DNA from: Ohtaekwangia sp.
GTDB lineage: Bacteria > Bacteroidota > Bacteroidia > Cytophagales > Cyclobacteriaceae
Length of the DNA: 41,680 nt
Assembly: GCA_021155195.1 (NCBI GenBank)
Contig: JAJNPV010000020.1
Location: 1 to 41,680 of the forward strand
Direction of reading: 5' to 3'
Every line of letters starts with the position of its first letter. Position 1 is the stretch's first letter. The notes beneath the pieces were generated by a model. It worked only from the letters and a program-made list of their open reading frames with translations, was not told the origin of the DNA and ran no database searches. The position numbers and the translations under genes are program-made. This document shows positions 9,860 through 18,796 of this stretch, piece by piece.

Positions 9860-12800
9860 ATGAAGAGTATCTCGTTCTTTTTAAGTGCTTGCTTAATTCC
9901 ATTTTGTTCTTACTCTCAAAACCTTCTCTCACAACAACAACCAGAGCGGTTATTTGATTCCGGGTTAGAGTTAGTAAGCCATAACCAATATGGTGCTGCA
10001 CGTGAAGTATTTTCTGAATATCTAAGCCTGGTAACCCCATCGGATGCAAAGCGGGCAGATGCAGAATACTACAAAGCGTTTTGTGCCTTGAACCTTTACC
10101 ATACTGATTCCGAAAAGCAGATTGAAGATTTCATCAAGAACAATCCTGGGCATCCGCGGGCAACTACCGCTAACTATGATTTGGGCAATTTTTACTATAC
10201 AGAGAAGAATTATAAAAAATCAGCCCTCTATTATTCTAAAGTTTCATTCTCGAGTCTTAGCCAGGAGCAACAGCGCATTGGCCGGTTTCGCTGGGGGTAT
10301 AGTCTCTTTAGCCAAAAGTCTTTAAAGGAAGCCCTTGATCAATTTAACTTCAATAAGGCGATAGGTGGGGAGTATGGACCAGCCTCGAGTTATTATGCCG
10401 GATTTATTGAATACAGTCAGGGGGATTATCCGAATGCCCTAACGGATTTGAAGAGAGCAGAACAAAATGAAGCGTATTCTAAAATTGTTCCCTACCTGAT
10501 AGCCAATGTGTACTATCGCCAAAAAAATTATGATGAACTTCTTTCGTATGCAGGCAAGGTGAGTTCTATTGAAGGACTGACTAACAAAGAAGAGATTGCT
10601 TTACTTTCTGCGGAAGCATATTATAAAAAGAACGATTATAAAAACGCCTTAACGGGCTATCAGGAATATTTGAACGGGCGGGAGGATAAAGCAGATAAAG
10701 GAGTTCTGTTAAGGGCTGGTTATGCAGCTTATACGTTAGGGGTAGATTCGGATGCACTAAGGTATCTTAAATCGTCCTTTGCCGATACGGATTCAGTTGG
10801 GTATTACTCGGCCTATTACTTAGGTTCGTTATATCTCAAGCAAAATCAAAAACCGATGGCGCTTACATCTTTTGATATTGCGCGCAAATACAGACCGGAT
10901 CAAAAATTAGTTGAAGAAAGTACCTACCAATATGCTAAAGTATCTTATGACTTAGGTAGGCCAGATCAGGCAATCACCGAGTTCGAAAAACTCTTGGTCA
11001 ACTTTCCAAAGAGTTCGCATGCCGATGAAATCAGAGAGTTGCTCTCGCAAGCTTATGTAAATGCTTCTAATTATAACAAGGCGATTGAGTACATCGAAGC
11101 AATGCCTAAACGTAGCCCAGCGGTTGAACGGGCGTTTCAAAAAGCAACTATGCTAAAAGGCATTGAACTTTATAATAAAGAAGATTACCCCGCAGCTGTT
11201 GATTTCTTTGAAAAGTCATTAAGGTTTCCTGTTGAGCCCGATTACGTAGCAGAAGCAAGTCTTTGGTGCGGTGAAGCTTATTCGATCGGGAAGAAGTATG
11301 AACAGGCAACAGAAAAATACCTTCGCATTATTGCCATCAATGGGTATTCAAATCCAGATATACTTATGAAAGCCCGCTATGGATTGGGATATGCTTATTT
11401 CAACCTGCAGCAATATGACAGAGCCCTCTTTAGCTTCAAAGAATTTGTAAATAAATCCTCAAAGACACAGCCAAACCTTGCAGATGGAGTGTTGCGGCTT
11501 GCTGATTGCCAGTATGTGGCAAAGTCTTATACCGATGCACTTGTAAATTATCGTAAAGCTGTTCAGATGCGTTCTGCCGATGATGACTATGCTCATCTTC
11601 AATCAGGGATCATATTAGGTACCCTTAGCAAGTATGATGAGGCTAACGCAGAGTTTGAAACAGTAATTAAAAATTTTCCTAATTCAAGGTTTGTGGAGGA
11701 GGCCATGTTTCAGCGGGCGCAAATGGATTTCGAACAAGGAAATTATGCAGCAGCAGTTCCACGTTACACCAGTGTGATTCAGTCAAAAAACATTTCAAAG
11801 TTTACCCCTTACGCATATACTCGCAGGGCTGCATCGTATTATAATCTAAAGGAATACAATAAAACTGCCAATGATTACATAGCGGTGTTAGAAAACTTTG
11901 CGAATCACCCAGCAAGTAACGATGTGTTAATTCCTTTGCAGGAGGCATTGAACTTAGCAGGCCGATCGGGCGAGTTTGATAAATACCTTGCAGGGTTTAA
12001 AACTGCCAACCCAGATGCCAAAGGAATTGAATCAATAGAATATGAGACGGGCAAGAATTTATATTTTAGCCAGAACTATCAGAAAGCAATTGCCTCGCTG
12101 AGTGGATATGTCTCATCCTACCCGGAAAGCCCAAGAGTTTCCGAAGCAAGGTATTATCAGGCCGAATCTTACTATCGGTTAAAAGATTATGAAAAGGCTT
12201 TATCAATTTATGGAGATATAGAAAAGGATAAAAACTTTTTATTTGCCAATAAAGTAATTGGCCGCCTTGCTGAACTGGAATTTAAACAAGGGCGCTATGC
12301 CAAGGCAGTTCCACACTTTCATCAACTGGCAAGATTAGCAACGAATAAAAAGGAAGAGTATACAGCATGGTCGGGTTTAATGGAATCACATTTTTTGCTC
12401 GCACAATATGACTCAGCAGATGTATATGCTCACACAATTTTGGAGCGCGGTGCTGTAAACGCGGGTGCACAAAATAAGGCTTCCTTATACCTGGGTAAAT
12501 CGGCCATGGCACGCGGTGACTATGAATCTGCTCAGGATGAATTTATAAATACGCTTAACTCTGCCCAGGATGAATATGGGGCTGAAGCAAAATATTTATT
12601 AGGAGAGATCAAATACTTAACCAAAGATCACAAACAATGTTATGAGACCTTGGTGAGTTTGAATACCGATTTTGCGGCCTATCCACAATGGGTTGGGAAG
12701 TCCTTTCTTTTATTGTCTGACAATTATTTGGCTATGGGTGATTCCTTTCAGGCAAAAGCAACTTTAAAATCATTGGAGACATTTCCATTGGACAATATTA

Positions 12801-12892
12801 AATCTCTTGCAAAGGAGAAGTTGAAGAAAATTGATAACGATGAATTAAAAAAGAAAGCAGAGCAGGTGAAAGCGGATACGTTAGATAATTAA
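9860..12892 (+). CDS. Exported tetratricopeptide repeat protein
   Basis: About 1010 residues from the ATG at 9860, which opens with a clear signal peptide (MKSISFFLSACLIPFCSYSQ). The frame stays open for 55 codons upstream, but that part has no export signal and is rejected. The rest is a long array of TPR-like helical pairs (AEYYKAF, YYSKVSF, AEAYYKKNDYKNALTGYQEYL, AEARYYQAESYYRLKDYEKALSIY and so on), ending in a charged tail. It would form a large periplasmic or surface-facing scaffold. It lies 2 bp before the barrel gene at 12895, starting the run that ends with exbB, exbD and tonB, so a partner role to that outer-membrane protein is inferred. Similar TPR proteins are common in Bacteroidota. 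Confidence 0.88.
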   Translation: MKSISFFLSACLIPFCSYSQNLLSQQQPERLFDSGLELVSHNQYGAAREVFSEYLSLVTPSDAKRADAEYYKAFCALNLYHTDSEKQIEDFIKNNPGHPRATTANYDLGNFYYTEKNYKKSALYYSKVSFSSLSQEQQRIGRFRWGYSLFSQKSLKEALDQFNFNKAIGGEYGPASSYYAGFIEYSQGDYPNALTDLKRAEQNEAYSKIVPYLIANVYYRQKNYDELLSYAGKVSSIEGLTNKEEIALLSAEAYYKKNDYKNALTGYQEYLNGREDKADKGVLLRAGYAAYTLGVDSDALRYLKSSFADTDSVGYYSAYYLGSLYLKQNQKPMALTSFDIARKYRPDQKLVEESTYQYAKVSYDLGRPDQAITEFEKLLVNFPKSSHADEIRELLSQAYVNASNYNKAIEYIEAMPKRSPAVERAFQKATMLKGIELYNKEDYPAAVDFFEKSLRFPVEPDYVAEASLWCGEAYSIGKKYEQATEKYLRIIAINGYSNPDILMKARYGLGYAYFNLQQYDRALFSFKEFVNKSSKTQPNLADGVLRLADCQYVAKSYTDALVNYRKAVQMRSADDDYAHLQSGIILGTLSKYDEANAEFETVIKNFPNSRFVEEAMFQRAQMDFEQGNYAAAVPRYTSVIQSKNISKFTPYAYTRRAASYYNLKEYNKTANDYIAVLENFANHPASNDVLIPLQEALNLAGRSGEFDKYLAGFKTANPDAKGIESIEYETGKNLYFSQNYQKAIASLSGYVSSYPESPRVSEARYYQAESYYRLKDYEKALSIYGDIEKDKNFLFANKVIGRLAELEFKQGRYAKAVPHFHQLARLATNKKEEYTAWSGLMESHFLLAQYDSADVYAHTILERGAVNAGAQNKASLYLGKSAMARGDYESAQDEFINTLNSAQDEYGAEAKYLLGEIKYLTKDHKQCYETLVSLNTDFAAYPQWVGKSFLLLSDNYLAMGDSFQAKATLKSLETFPLDNIKSLAKEKLKKIDNDELKKKAEQVKADTLDN

Positions 12893-12894
12893 GT

Positions 12895-14550
12895 ATGAAC
12901 TTGAAATTAATAGTTTCTAAAATAATATTAGCAGGCTGTGTGCTCACTGTTTCACTAAGCGTTTCTGTTGCGCAGGAAAAATGGGGCGAAGGTGAAATTG
13001 AAAAAGTAGAAATTGAAATTGTGAAGGAACGGGAAGTAACCGTACCAAAAGCAAACCGGAATTTTGAGAAGGTGCCGCCAAGACCTGTTGAGCCAATTAA
13101 ACCACAAATAGTTTACGATTTTAAAAACCTTAGTTTTACCACACCTGAATTCAATCCGGCTATTCGCCCGTTAAGATTAAAGGCCGAACCCATTCAGAAA
13201 ATCTATGGAAATTATATTAGCGCTGGTTTTGGTAATTATTTCTCCCCATTCTTAGATGCTTACGCAACTACCAAGCGCGATAAAGAGAAGTTCTATGGAA
13301 TAAAATTGTTTCATCATAGTTTTGGTCAGGGTTCAGTTGATAAAAACAATTCGGCTAGTGGAAACACACAGTTGCGTTTGTTTGGAAAAGCATTCGGTAG
13401 GCAGGCTACTGTAGGTGGTTTTTTAAATTATGAAAACATAGGCACCTATTTTTATGGATATACCCCAGGCCCTGATGCGGATCGAACAGGGATAAGACAA
13501 AGTTACTCAATTGTAAGTTTAGGAGGCGATGTGGCCAATTCAACATCCGGTAAATTCAACTATAAACTTAAAGGTGCATTCAGTTATCTGGGTGATCATT
13601 ATGATGCGCGGGAGAGTGAGGTTACCCTTGGCTTTGCAAGTGATTTTGAGGTTTCTAAGAGCAGCAAGATTGTTTTCGGCTCAGACTATTTTCTTATTTC
13701 CCGTAAGGATGCATTGGTAGAAGCTAAGCCACGTCACATTTTTAAAGTAAGAGGGGGCTATCAATTTGAAGCCATCGAAGATTTACTTGTAACCATTGGA
13801 GCAAACGTAGTGTATGAAAATGATACCATTGGTAAGGATAAGTCGTTGCATGTGTATCCTGACATGAAAGCTTCTTATCCATTAAGTGAGTCAGTGGAAG
13901 CCTATGCAATCTTAACAGGCGATATCGATAAGGTTTCGCTTCACAGCATTGCTCATGAAAATGCGTGGGTTAATTCAAGCATTGAAATTTATAATACCAA
14001 TCGTTCTTTTGAATTCTTAGGAGGGCTTAAAGGCAAACTAGGAAGCAAAGTTGCCTTTGGAACGGGGCTGTCTTTTGCTAATCTTAATGATTTTATTTTT
14101 TATCGGAATGATCTAACGGATCGGGCGAAATTTATAACGGAGTTCGGTGATACAAAAAGAACAAACTTATTTGCTGAGTTGAGTTTCTCGCATGCAGAAA
14201 TTGCTCGCATCCTTCTTAGGGCAGACTCATATAGTTATACGAATGATCAGGCCTGGCATCGGCCAACATATCGTGTAAGTTTTAATGCCTTCTATAATCT
14301 CTATTCAAAACTTCAGTTTAATACAGATTTAATTATGCAGGGGGGGGCCAAAGCGTTTGATGATGATACCAGTTCAGTAACTACGTTGGATGCAGCGATT
14401 GATTTGAATTTGAAAGCGACTTACTTTCTATCTAAACAGTTTTCAATATTTGTGAAGGGCAGTAATCTGTTAAACAATCAGTATCAATTATACTTAAACT
14501 ACCCGGTAAGGGGTTTGCAAGTGATGGGTGGAATAACCTGGGTGTTTTGA
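12895..14550 (+). CDS. Plug-less TonB-receptor-like outer membrane beta-barrel
   Basis: A 551-residue protein with a signal peptide (cleavage after about residue 26, SVSVAQ), a Glu/Lys/Val-rich then Pro-rich stretch (about 30-75), and alternating beta strands to the end. The last strands (FVKGSNLLNNQYQLYLNYPVRGLQ and the terminal Phe in GGITWVF) match the end of TonB-dependent receptors. No plug domain and no carboxypeptidase-like N-terminal domain is visible, and the length is well under the 700-1000 residues usual for such receptors. It follows the TPR gene by 2 bp and precedes SPOR, ExbB, ExbD and TonB genes. An energised envelope role is inferred; no substrate can be named. Confidence 0.75.
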   Translation: MNLKLIVSKIILAGCVLTVSLSVSVAQEKWGEGEIEKVEIEIVKEREVTVPKANRNFEKVPPRPVEPIKPQIVYDFKNLSFTTPEFNPAIRPLRLKAEPIQKIYGNYISAGFGNYFSPFLDAYATTKRDKEKFYGIKLFHHSFGQGSVDKNNSASGNTQLRLFGKAFGRQATVGGFLNYENIGTYFYGYTPGPDADRTGIRQSYSIVSLGGDVANSTSGKFNYKLKGAFSYLGDHYDARESEVTLGFASDFEVSKSSKIVFGSDYFLISRKDALVEAKPRHIFKVRGGYQFEAIEDLLVTIGANVVYENDTIGKDKSLHVYPDMKASYPLSESVEAYAILTGDIDKVSLHSIAHENAWVNSSIEIYNTNRSFEFLGGLKGKLGSKVAFGTGLSFANLNDFIFYRNDLTDRAKFITEFGDTKRTNLFAELSFSHAEIARILLRADSYSYTNDQAWHRPTYRVSFNAFYNLYSKLQFNTDLIMQGGAKAFDDDTSSVTTLDAAIDLNLKATYFLSKQFSIFVKGSNLLNNQYQLYLNYPVRGLQVMGGITWVF

Positions 14551-14577
14551 AAATAGCTTAATTTGAAGAAATTGCGT

Positions 14578-14585
14578 TAATTTTG
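14578..14585 (+). promoter_or_regulatory. Candidate -7 box (TAATTTTG) upstream of the SPOR gene
   Basis: Matches the Bacteroidota -7 consensus TAnnTTTG exactly, 27 bp before the ATG at 14613. No TTG is found at the expected -33 spacing, so this is tentative. It would give the SPOR-ExbB-ExbD-TonB half its own promoter. Confidence 0.35.
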
Positions 14586-14612
14586 TGATAATACCAAGCT
14601 AAAAACCAAACC

Positions 14613-15320
14613 ATGGCAAAGAGAAAAGACAAAGGCGATCAGGCAAATGAAAACCTCAACGATGGCAACAGCGGTGAAGATAATTTCGGTTTACCTGAAG
14701 TTGAATACAAACCCCTCGAAAATCCGGAGGAAACTTCAAAAGTAGAGGAGTCTACTTATAAAACTGAAGAGACTGTTCGTGAGTCATACTCATATACACC
14801 TGCTGAAGAACCAAAATCGAATGCGCCAATAATCATTGCAGTTATTATTGGTGTTGTGCTGGTGGTAGCTGGGTATTTAATTTGGGAATATGTTTACAAA
14901 CCACAGAAAGCCGAGAAAGCCAAAAAGGAATTAGCGGATCAAAAAGCTAGAGACAAAGCTGCTAAGGAAAAAGCGGATCGGGAAGCAGCCGAACGAGCAG
15001 CGGAAGAGCAACGTAGGAAAGAGGCCGAGGCCGCAGCAGCGTTGGCAGCAAAACCAGCAATAGGTACCATTGAAACACTAAGTAGCCGCACCAATCGTTA
15101 TTATGTTGTTGTAGCAAGTGCGGTGGATGGTGACTTGATTATGGATTATGCCAAGAAGCTAAGCGCAAAGGGAACGAGCACCCAAATAGTTCCACCGTTT
15201 GGAAAGTGGAAATTTTACAGACTGACTGTTGGCAATTTTGACACCTATGCATTAGCACAAACAAATGCTGATTCAGTAAAGCCAGAATTTGGCGAAGGAG
15301 CTTGGGTAGTTAAGTATTAA
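14613..15320 (+). CDS. SPOR domain membrane protein
   Basis: A 235-residue single-pass protein. An acidic cytosolic part (1-69) precedes one transmembrane helix (about 71-92), then an Ala/Lys/Glu-rich coiled coil (about 98-148) and a C-terminal SPOR domain (about 158-235, RYYVVVASAVDGDL ... FYRLTVGNFDTYALAQ). SPOR domains bind glycan strands stripped of stem peptides, typically at the division site, so this protein probably ties the neighbouring machinery to peptidoglycan. It sits between the barrel gene and exbB with short gaps (62 and 31 bp). Confidence 0.9.
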   Translation: MAKRKDKGDQANENLNDGNSGEDNFGLPEVEYKPLENPEETSKVEESTYKTEETVRESYSYTPAEEPKSNAPIIIAVIIGVVLVVAGYLIWEYVYKPQKAEKAKKELADQKARDKAAKEKADREAAERAAEEQRRKEAEAAAALAAKPAIGTIETLSSRTNRYYVVVASAVDGDLIMDYAKKLSAKGTSTQIVPPFGKWKFYRLTVGNFDTYALAQTNADSVKPEFGEGAWVVKY

Positions 15321-15351
15321 TTTTTTTGAGAAGCACTTTATTTTTTAAACT

Positions 15352-16017
15352 ATGATGATTGCCCAAATTGTAACAGGTACGGAACCAATTCCTGACCAAA
15401 CGATTTCTTTTATAGATCTTGCTCTGGCTGGTGGGCCGTTAATGATTCCGCTTGTGATCTGTTCCGTAATTGCTATCTACATTTTTGTAGAAAGGTTGCG
15501 CACAGTTAATAAAGCCAATGTAAGTTCCGATTCGTTTATGGTAAAGATCAAAGAGTTGGTGCAAAAGGGCGATATTAACGGAGCGAAGATTTTATGTGCG
15601 CAATACGATAATCCGGTAGCACGGATGATCGAAAAGGGTGTCTCACGCATAGGAAGTCCGTTGAAAAACATAGAGGCTTCGATTGAGAATGTTGGAAAAA
15701 TAGAGGTATTCCGTCTTGAGAAAAACCTTTCTGTGCTGGCAACTATTGCCGGTGCAGCACCCATGATTGGTTTTTTGGGAACCGTAATCGGGATGGTGAG
15801 TGCTTTTATAGCAATTGCGCAGGAGGAAGGTTCTGTAAGTCCGAAGCTTTTGGCCGATGGAATTTACACAGCTATGATCACTACTGTTGCCGGGTTGATT
15901 GTGGGTATTATCGCCTATCTCGGTTATAATTTTTTAGTTACCCGGGTTAGCAAAGTAGTCCATAAAATGGAGTATTCTTCGATTGAGTTTATTGACTTGT
16001 TACAAGAACCACGGTAA
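15352..16017 (+). CDS. exbB: MotA/TolQ/ExbB proton channel family protein
   Basis: A 221-residue inner-membrane protein with three predicted helices: one near 25-47, then the hairpin around 130-155 and 165-190. It has the family segment ATIAGAAPMIGFLGTVIGM and the GIYTAMITTVAGLIVGIIAY helix that lines the proton path. With ExbD it converts the proton motive force into motion of TonB. It is followed 2 bp later by exbD. Whether it is the ExbB or TolQ type cannot be settled from sequence alone; the downstream TonB-like gene favours ExbB. Confidence 0.93.
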   Translation: MMIAQIVTGTEPIPDQTISFIDLALAGGPLMIPLVICSVIAIYIFVERLRTVNKANVSSDSFMVKIKELVQKGDINGAKILCAQYDNPVARMIEKGVSRIGSPLKNIEASIENVGKIEVFRLEKNLSVLATIAGAAPMIGFLGTVIGMVSAFIAIAQEEGSVSPKLLADGIYTAMITTVAGLIVGIIAYLGYNFLVTRVSKVVHKMEYSSIEFIDLLQEPR

Positions 16018-16019
16018 GC

Positions 16020-16409
16020 ATGAACCTGCAATCAAGAAATAAAGTAGATGCAGCCTTCAGCATGGCCTCTATGACAGATTTGATATTTCTGTTGTTGATC
16101 TTTTTTATGCTAACATCTTCTTTTATCACTCCTTCTGGCTTACCGGTTAATTTGCCCACCAGTGTGGCAAGCACTATTGAGGTGCAGAAGGTTTCTGTTA
16201 CAGTTACCAAGGACTTAAAATTCTTTGTGAATGAGAAGCCCGTGACTAAGTCAACATTGGAAGGGGAATTGAAAAGCAAACTAGCAGGACCAAAAGGAGT
16301 AGTAGTACTTCATATAGACGAGAGTGTGCCTACCCGCGAAATGGTATTTGTAGCAGGCATCGCCACGAAGTTAGAAGCCAAAGTTTCAATTGCGACCAAA
16401 CCCAAATAA
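16020..16409 (+). CDS. exbD: ExbD/TolR biopolymer transport protein
   Basis: A 129-residue protein with one N-terminal membrane helix (about 18-40). It carries the essential membrane aspartate in MTDLIFLLLIFFMLTSSF (Asp20) and a periplasmic domain ending in the usual region around VLHIDESVPTREMVFVAG. It forms the rotor/stator partner of ExbB. It lies directly between exbB and the TonB gene with no meaningful intergenic space. Confidence 0.93.
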   Translation: MNLQSRNKVDAAFSMASMTDLIFLLLIFFMLTSSFITPSGLPVNLPTSVASTIEVQKVSVTVTKDLKFFVNEKPVTKSTLEGELKSKLAGPKGVVVLHIDESVPTREMVFVAGIATKLEAKVSIATKPK

Positions 16410-16412
16410 GTG

Positions 16413-17294
16413 ATGAGCGAGCAGCAGGAGCGAAAAAACAAACGGATTGCTATGATCACCTCGGTGGGTATTCATGCATTGTTGTTAATTGCTTTTTTTC
16501 TGATGATGGCCTGGCGCGCTCCAAACCCTCCGCTGCCTGAATATGGTATTGAACTAAACTTCGGAATGGATCAAACGGGGGGTGGTGAAATTCAACCGGA
16601 AACTTCACCGGGTACGCCCGAAGAAAATAATGCGCCACAAGAAGAAGAGAAGGTAGAAACAACCCAGCCTGATGAAGTTGTTAAGGAAGAGATCGTAACA
16701 GAAAAAGCTGTTGAACAGGTTGTATCAAAAGTTGAAAGCCCGGTGGTAGTAAAAGAGGAAAAGAAAGAACAACCTAAAGAAGTTATAAAGGAAAAAGTTG
16801 TAGAGACAAAGCCAAAGGTTGCACCCAAGGAAGAAGTGAAGAAAGACGAAAAGAAGGAAGTAAAGGTGACCGAAGAAAAAGGTACAGATGCCAAGAAGGG
16901 TGATCCAACCACAAGTCAGGGTGATGACAAAGGCAAAGAAGGGGACAAGGGAAATCCAGAAGGTAAGTTAGATGCTAAGGCCTTGTATGGTAATCAAGGT
17001 GGTGGTGCTAACGGAGACAAAGGCTTTGGCCTGTCCATGAGTGGATGGGCGTGGGCAAGTGAACCTAGAATTCCACCATTGCCTGATAATGAAGATGGTC
17101 GCATAGAGTTTGAAATTGAGTGCGATGATAATGGCGATATCATTGGAATCACGACATTGCAGCGGGGATTAAGCCCAAGAGCTGAGCAATTGCTTAAGGC
17201 TGAGATTATGCGGAATTCATTGATGCGCACTTCGGGTGGTCAGGCACCAGAACGATCAAAAGGAAAAGTGGTCTTTATTCTAAAGACCAAATAA
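16413..17294 (+). CDS. TonB family energy transducer
   Basis: About 293 residues from the ATG at 16413; a GTG one codon upstream is also in frame. The N-terminal membrane helix (about 12-34) has the TonB-type SVxxH pattern (Ser17, His21) that contacts ExbB/ExbD. A long Pro/Glu/Lys/Val-rich periplasmic spacer follows (about 45-170), then a Gly-rich patch and a compact C-terminal domain (from about 215, RIEFEIECDDNGDIIGI) resembling the TonB C-terminal fold. It would contact the barrel encoded at 12895 or other receptors. It converges on tyrS with a one-base gap. Confidence 0.85.
   Translation: MSEQQERKNKRIAMITSVGIHALLLIAFFLMMAWRAPNPPLPEYGIELNFGMDQTGGGEIQPETSPGTPEENNAPQEEEKVETTQPDEVVKEEIVTEKAVEQVVSKVESPVVVKEEKKEQPKEVIKEKVVETKPKVAPKEEVKKDEKKEVKVTEEKGTDAKKGDPTTSQGDDKGKEGDKGNPEGKLDAKALYGNQGGGANGDKGFGLSMSGWAWASEPRIPPLPDNEDGRIEFEIECDDNGDIIGITTLQRGLSPRAEQLLKAEIMRNSLMRTSGGQAPERSKGKVVFILKTK
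17270..17288. terminator. Perfect 8-bp hairpin at the tonB/tyrS convergent junction
   Basis: Arms GGTCTTTA and TAAAGACC around a 3-nt loop, inside the last codons of the TonB gene and 8 bp before the tyrS stop. No clear U-run follows on the plus strand; on the minus strand a short T-run follows. Possible bidirectional terminator, not certain. Confidence 0.35.
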
Positions 17295-17295
17295 T

Positions 17296-18585
17296 CTATT
17301 CAGCAATTATCAGGTAGTAGTTTTTCTTCCCTTTCTGCGCAAGAAGGTATTTATTTTGAAGCAACTCGAATTCAGGTTTTTGATTGGGGTCTGAAAGCTT
17401 AATCTTATTAATACTCACGCCACCGCCCTGAATCATTTTTCTTGCTTCACCCTTTGATGGAAAGATAGTTGATTTAGTTACTTCCGAAAGCAGATCAGTG
17501 ACTGAAGTGCTCGAGGCGATTGCCGACCTGCTTACTGTGACCTGAGGCACTCCTTCAAATACAGATAACAAGGTATCTTCATCCAAGCTTTGTAAATCAT
17601 CGGTTACAGAATTTCCAAATAGGATAGACGATGCCTTAATAGCTATTTCATAATCTGCTAAAGAATGAACTCTAATGGTAATATCCTTAGCCAATGAAGT
17701 TTGAAGGGCACGTTGGTGCGGAGCTTTGTTATGTTCAACCAGCAAGGCTTCAATTTCCTCTTTACTGAATTGAGTAAAAATCTTAATAAAGTTGATGGCA
17801 TCTTCATCAGAGATATTCAACCAATATTGATAGAATTTGTAAGGTGAAGTCTTTTTTGGATCCAACCAAACATTGCCACCTTCCGTTTTTCCAAACTTGG
17901 TACCATCCGCTTTCTTGATCAGTTGAGTAGTGAGTGCATACGCTTCTCCATCCACTTTTCTTCGAATCAGTTCGGTTCCCGTAACAATATTACCCCATTG
18001 GTCAGAGCCTCCCATCTGCAGTTTACAATTCTTGTTTTTGTAGAGCCAATAGAAATCGTAGCCTTGCACTAATTGGTAGGTAAATTCCGTAAAGGATAGA
18101 CCGGTTTCTAACCGCTTTTGAACAGAATCTTTAGCCATCATATAATTGATGGTGATATGCTTGCCAACTTCACGAATAAAATCAAGGAAAGTAAACTCCT
18201 TAAACCAGTCATAATTGTTCACCATCTCGGCTGAGTTGGCGGTGCCTGATGAGAAATCAAGAAACTTTTCTAATTGCTTTTTTACACACGACTCGTTGTG
18301 GCGAAGTGCATCTTCCGATAGCAAATTCCGCTCGGCCGATTTGCCTGAAGGGTCGCCCACCATACCGGTGGCTCCGCCAACTAAAGCATAGGGTTTATGC
18401 CCGCATTGCTGAAATTGTAGAAGGGTCATAATTTGAACCAGGTGCCCAATATGTAACGAATCTGCTGTGGGGTCGAAACCAATATACCCAGAAGCCATTT
18501 CTTTCTTCATCATTTCTTCCGTGCCAGGCATAATGTCGTGCAACATTCCTCGCCACCGAAGCTCTTCAACAAAATTCTTCTTCAT
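17296..18585 (-). CDS. tyrS: Tyrosyl-tRNA synthetase
   Basis: A 429-residue class I aminoacyl-tRNA synthetase of standard bacterial length. The HIGH motif is HIGH at 45-48, the KMSKS equivalent is KFGKT at 230-234, and the tyrosine/tRNA pocket contains GGSDQWGN (192-199). A C-terminal S4 RNA-binding domain (about 365-429, PSKGEARKMIQGGGVSINK) is complete. It charges tRNA-Tyr. It is a single minus-strand gene between two convergent or divergent neighbours. A -7 box at 18603-18610 would give a short leader of about a dozen bases, leaving no room for a T-box or other long regulatory leader. Confidence 0.97.
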   Translation of the reverse strand: MKKNFVEELRWRGMLHDIMPGTEEMMKKEMASGYIGFDPTADSLHIGHLVQIMTLLQFQQCGHKPYALVGGATGMVGDPSGKSAERNLLSEDALRHNESCVKKQLEKFLDFSSGTANSAEMVNNYDWFKEFTFLDFIREVGKHITINYMMAKDSVQKRLETGLSFTEFTYQLVQGYDFYWLYKNKNCKLQMGGSDQWGNIVTGTELIRRKVDGEAYALTTQLIKKADGTKFGKTEGGNVWLDPKKTSPYKFYQYWLNISDEDAINFIKIFTQFSKEEIEALLVEHNKAPHQRALQTSLAKDITIRVHSLADYEIAIKASSILFGNSVTDDLQSLDEDTLLSVFEGVPQVTVSRSAIASSTSVTDLLSEVTKSTIFPSKGEARKMIQGGGVSINKIKLSDPNQKPEFELLQNKYLLAQKGKKNYYLIIAE

Positions 18586-18602
18586 CTCACTATTTAAGGC
18601 CT

Positions 18603-18610
18603 CAAATATA
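18603..18610 (-). promoter_or_regulatory. Candidate -7 box (TATATTTG on minus strand) for tyrS
   Basis: Exact fit to the Bacteroidota TAnnTTTG consensus, 17 bp before the tyrS start. No good -33 TTG was found at the usual distance. Confidence 0.42.
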
Positions 18611-18796
18611 AAGCATGGCGTTATATTAAACAGGTGAAATTTAATTGAATGATAAGTTTATATAAATGATCATAACTAGTTATTAATCAAAGTAATTAAA
18701 TGCTATGGGTGAAACTAGTATCACTTGGTTAGATATCAAAATTGCCAATGTTTAAATAATTGCTGTATCATTGAATTTTAAAACAAGTAGATAATT

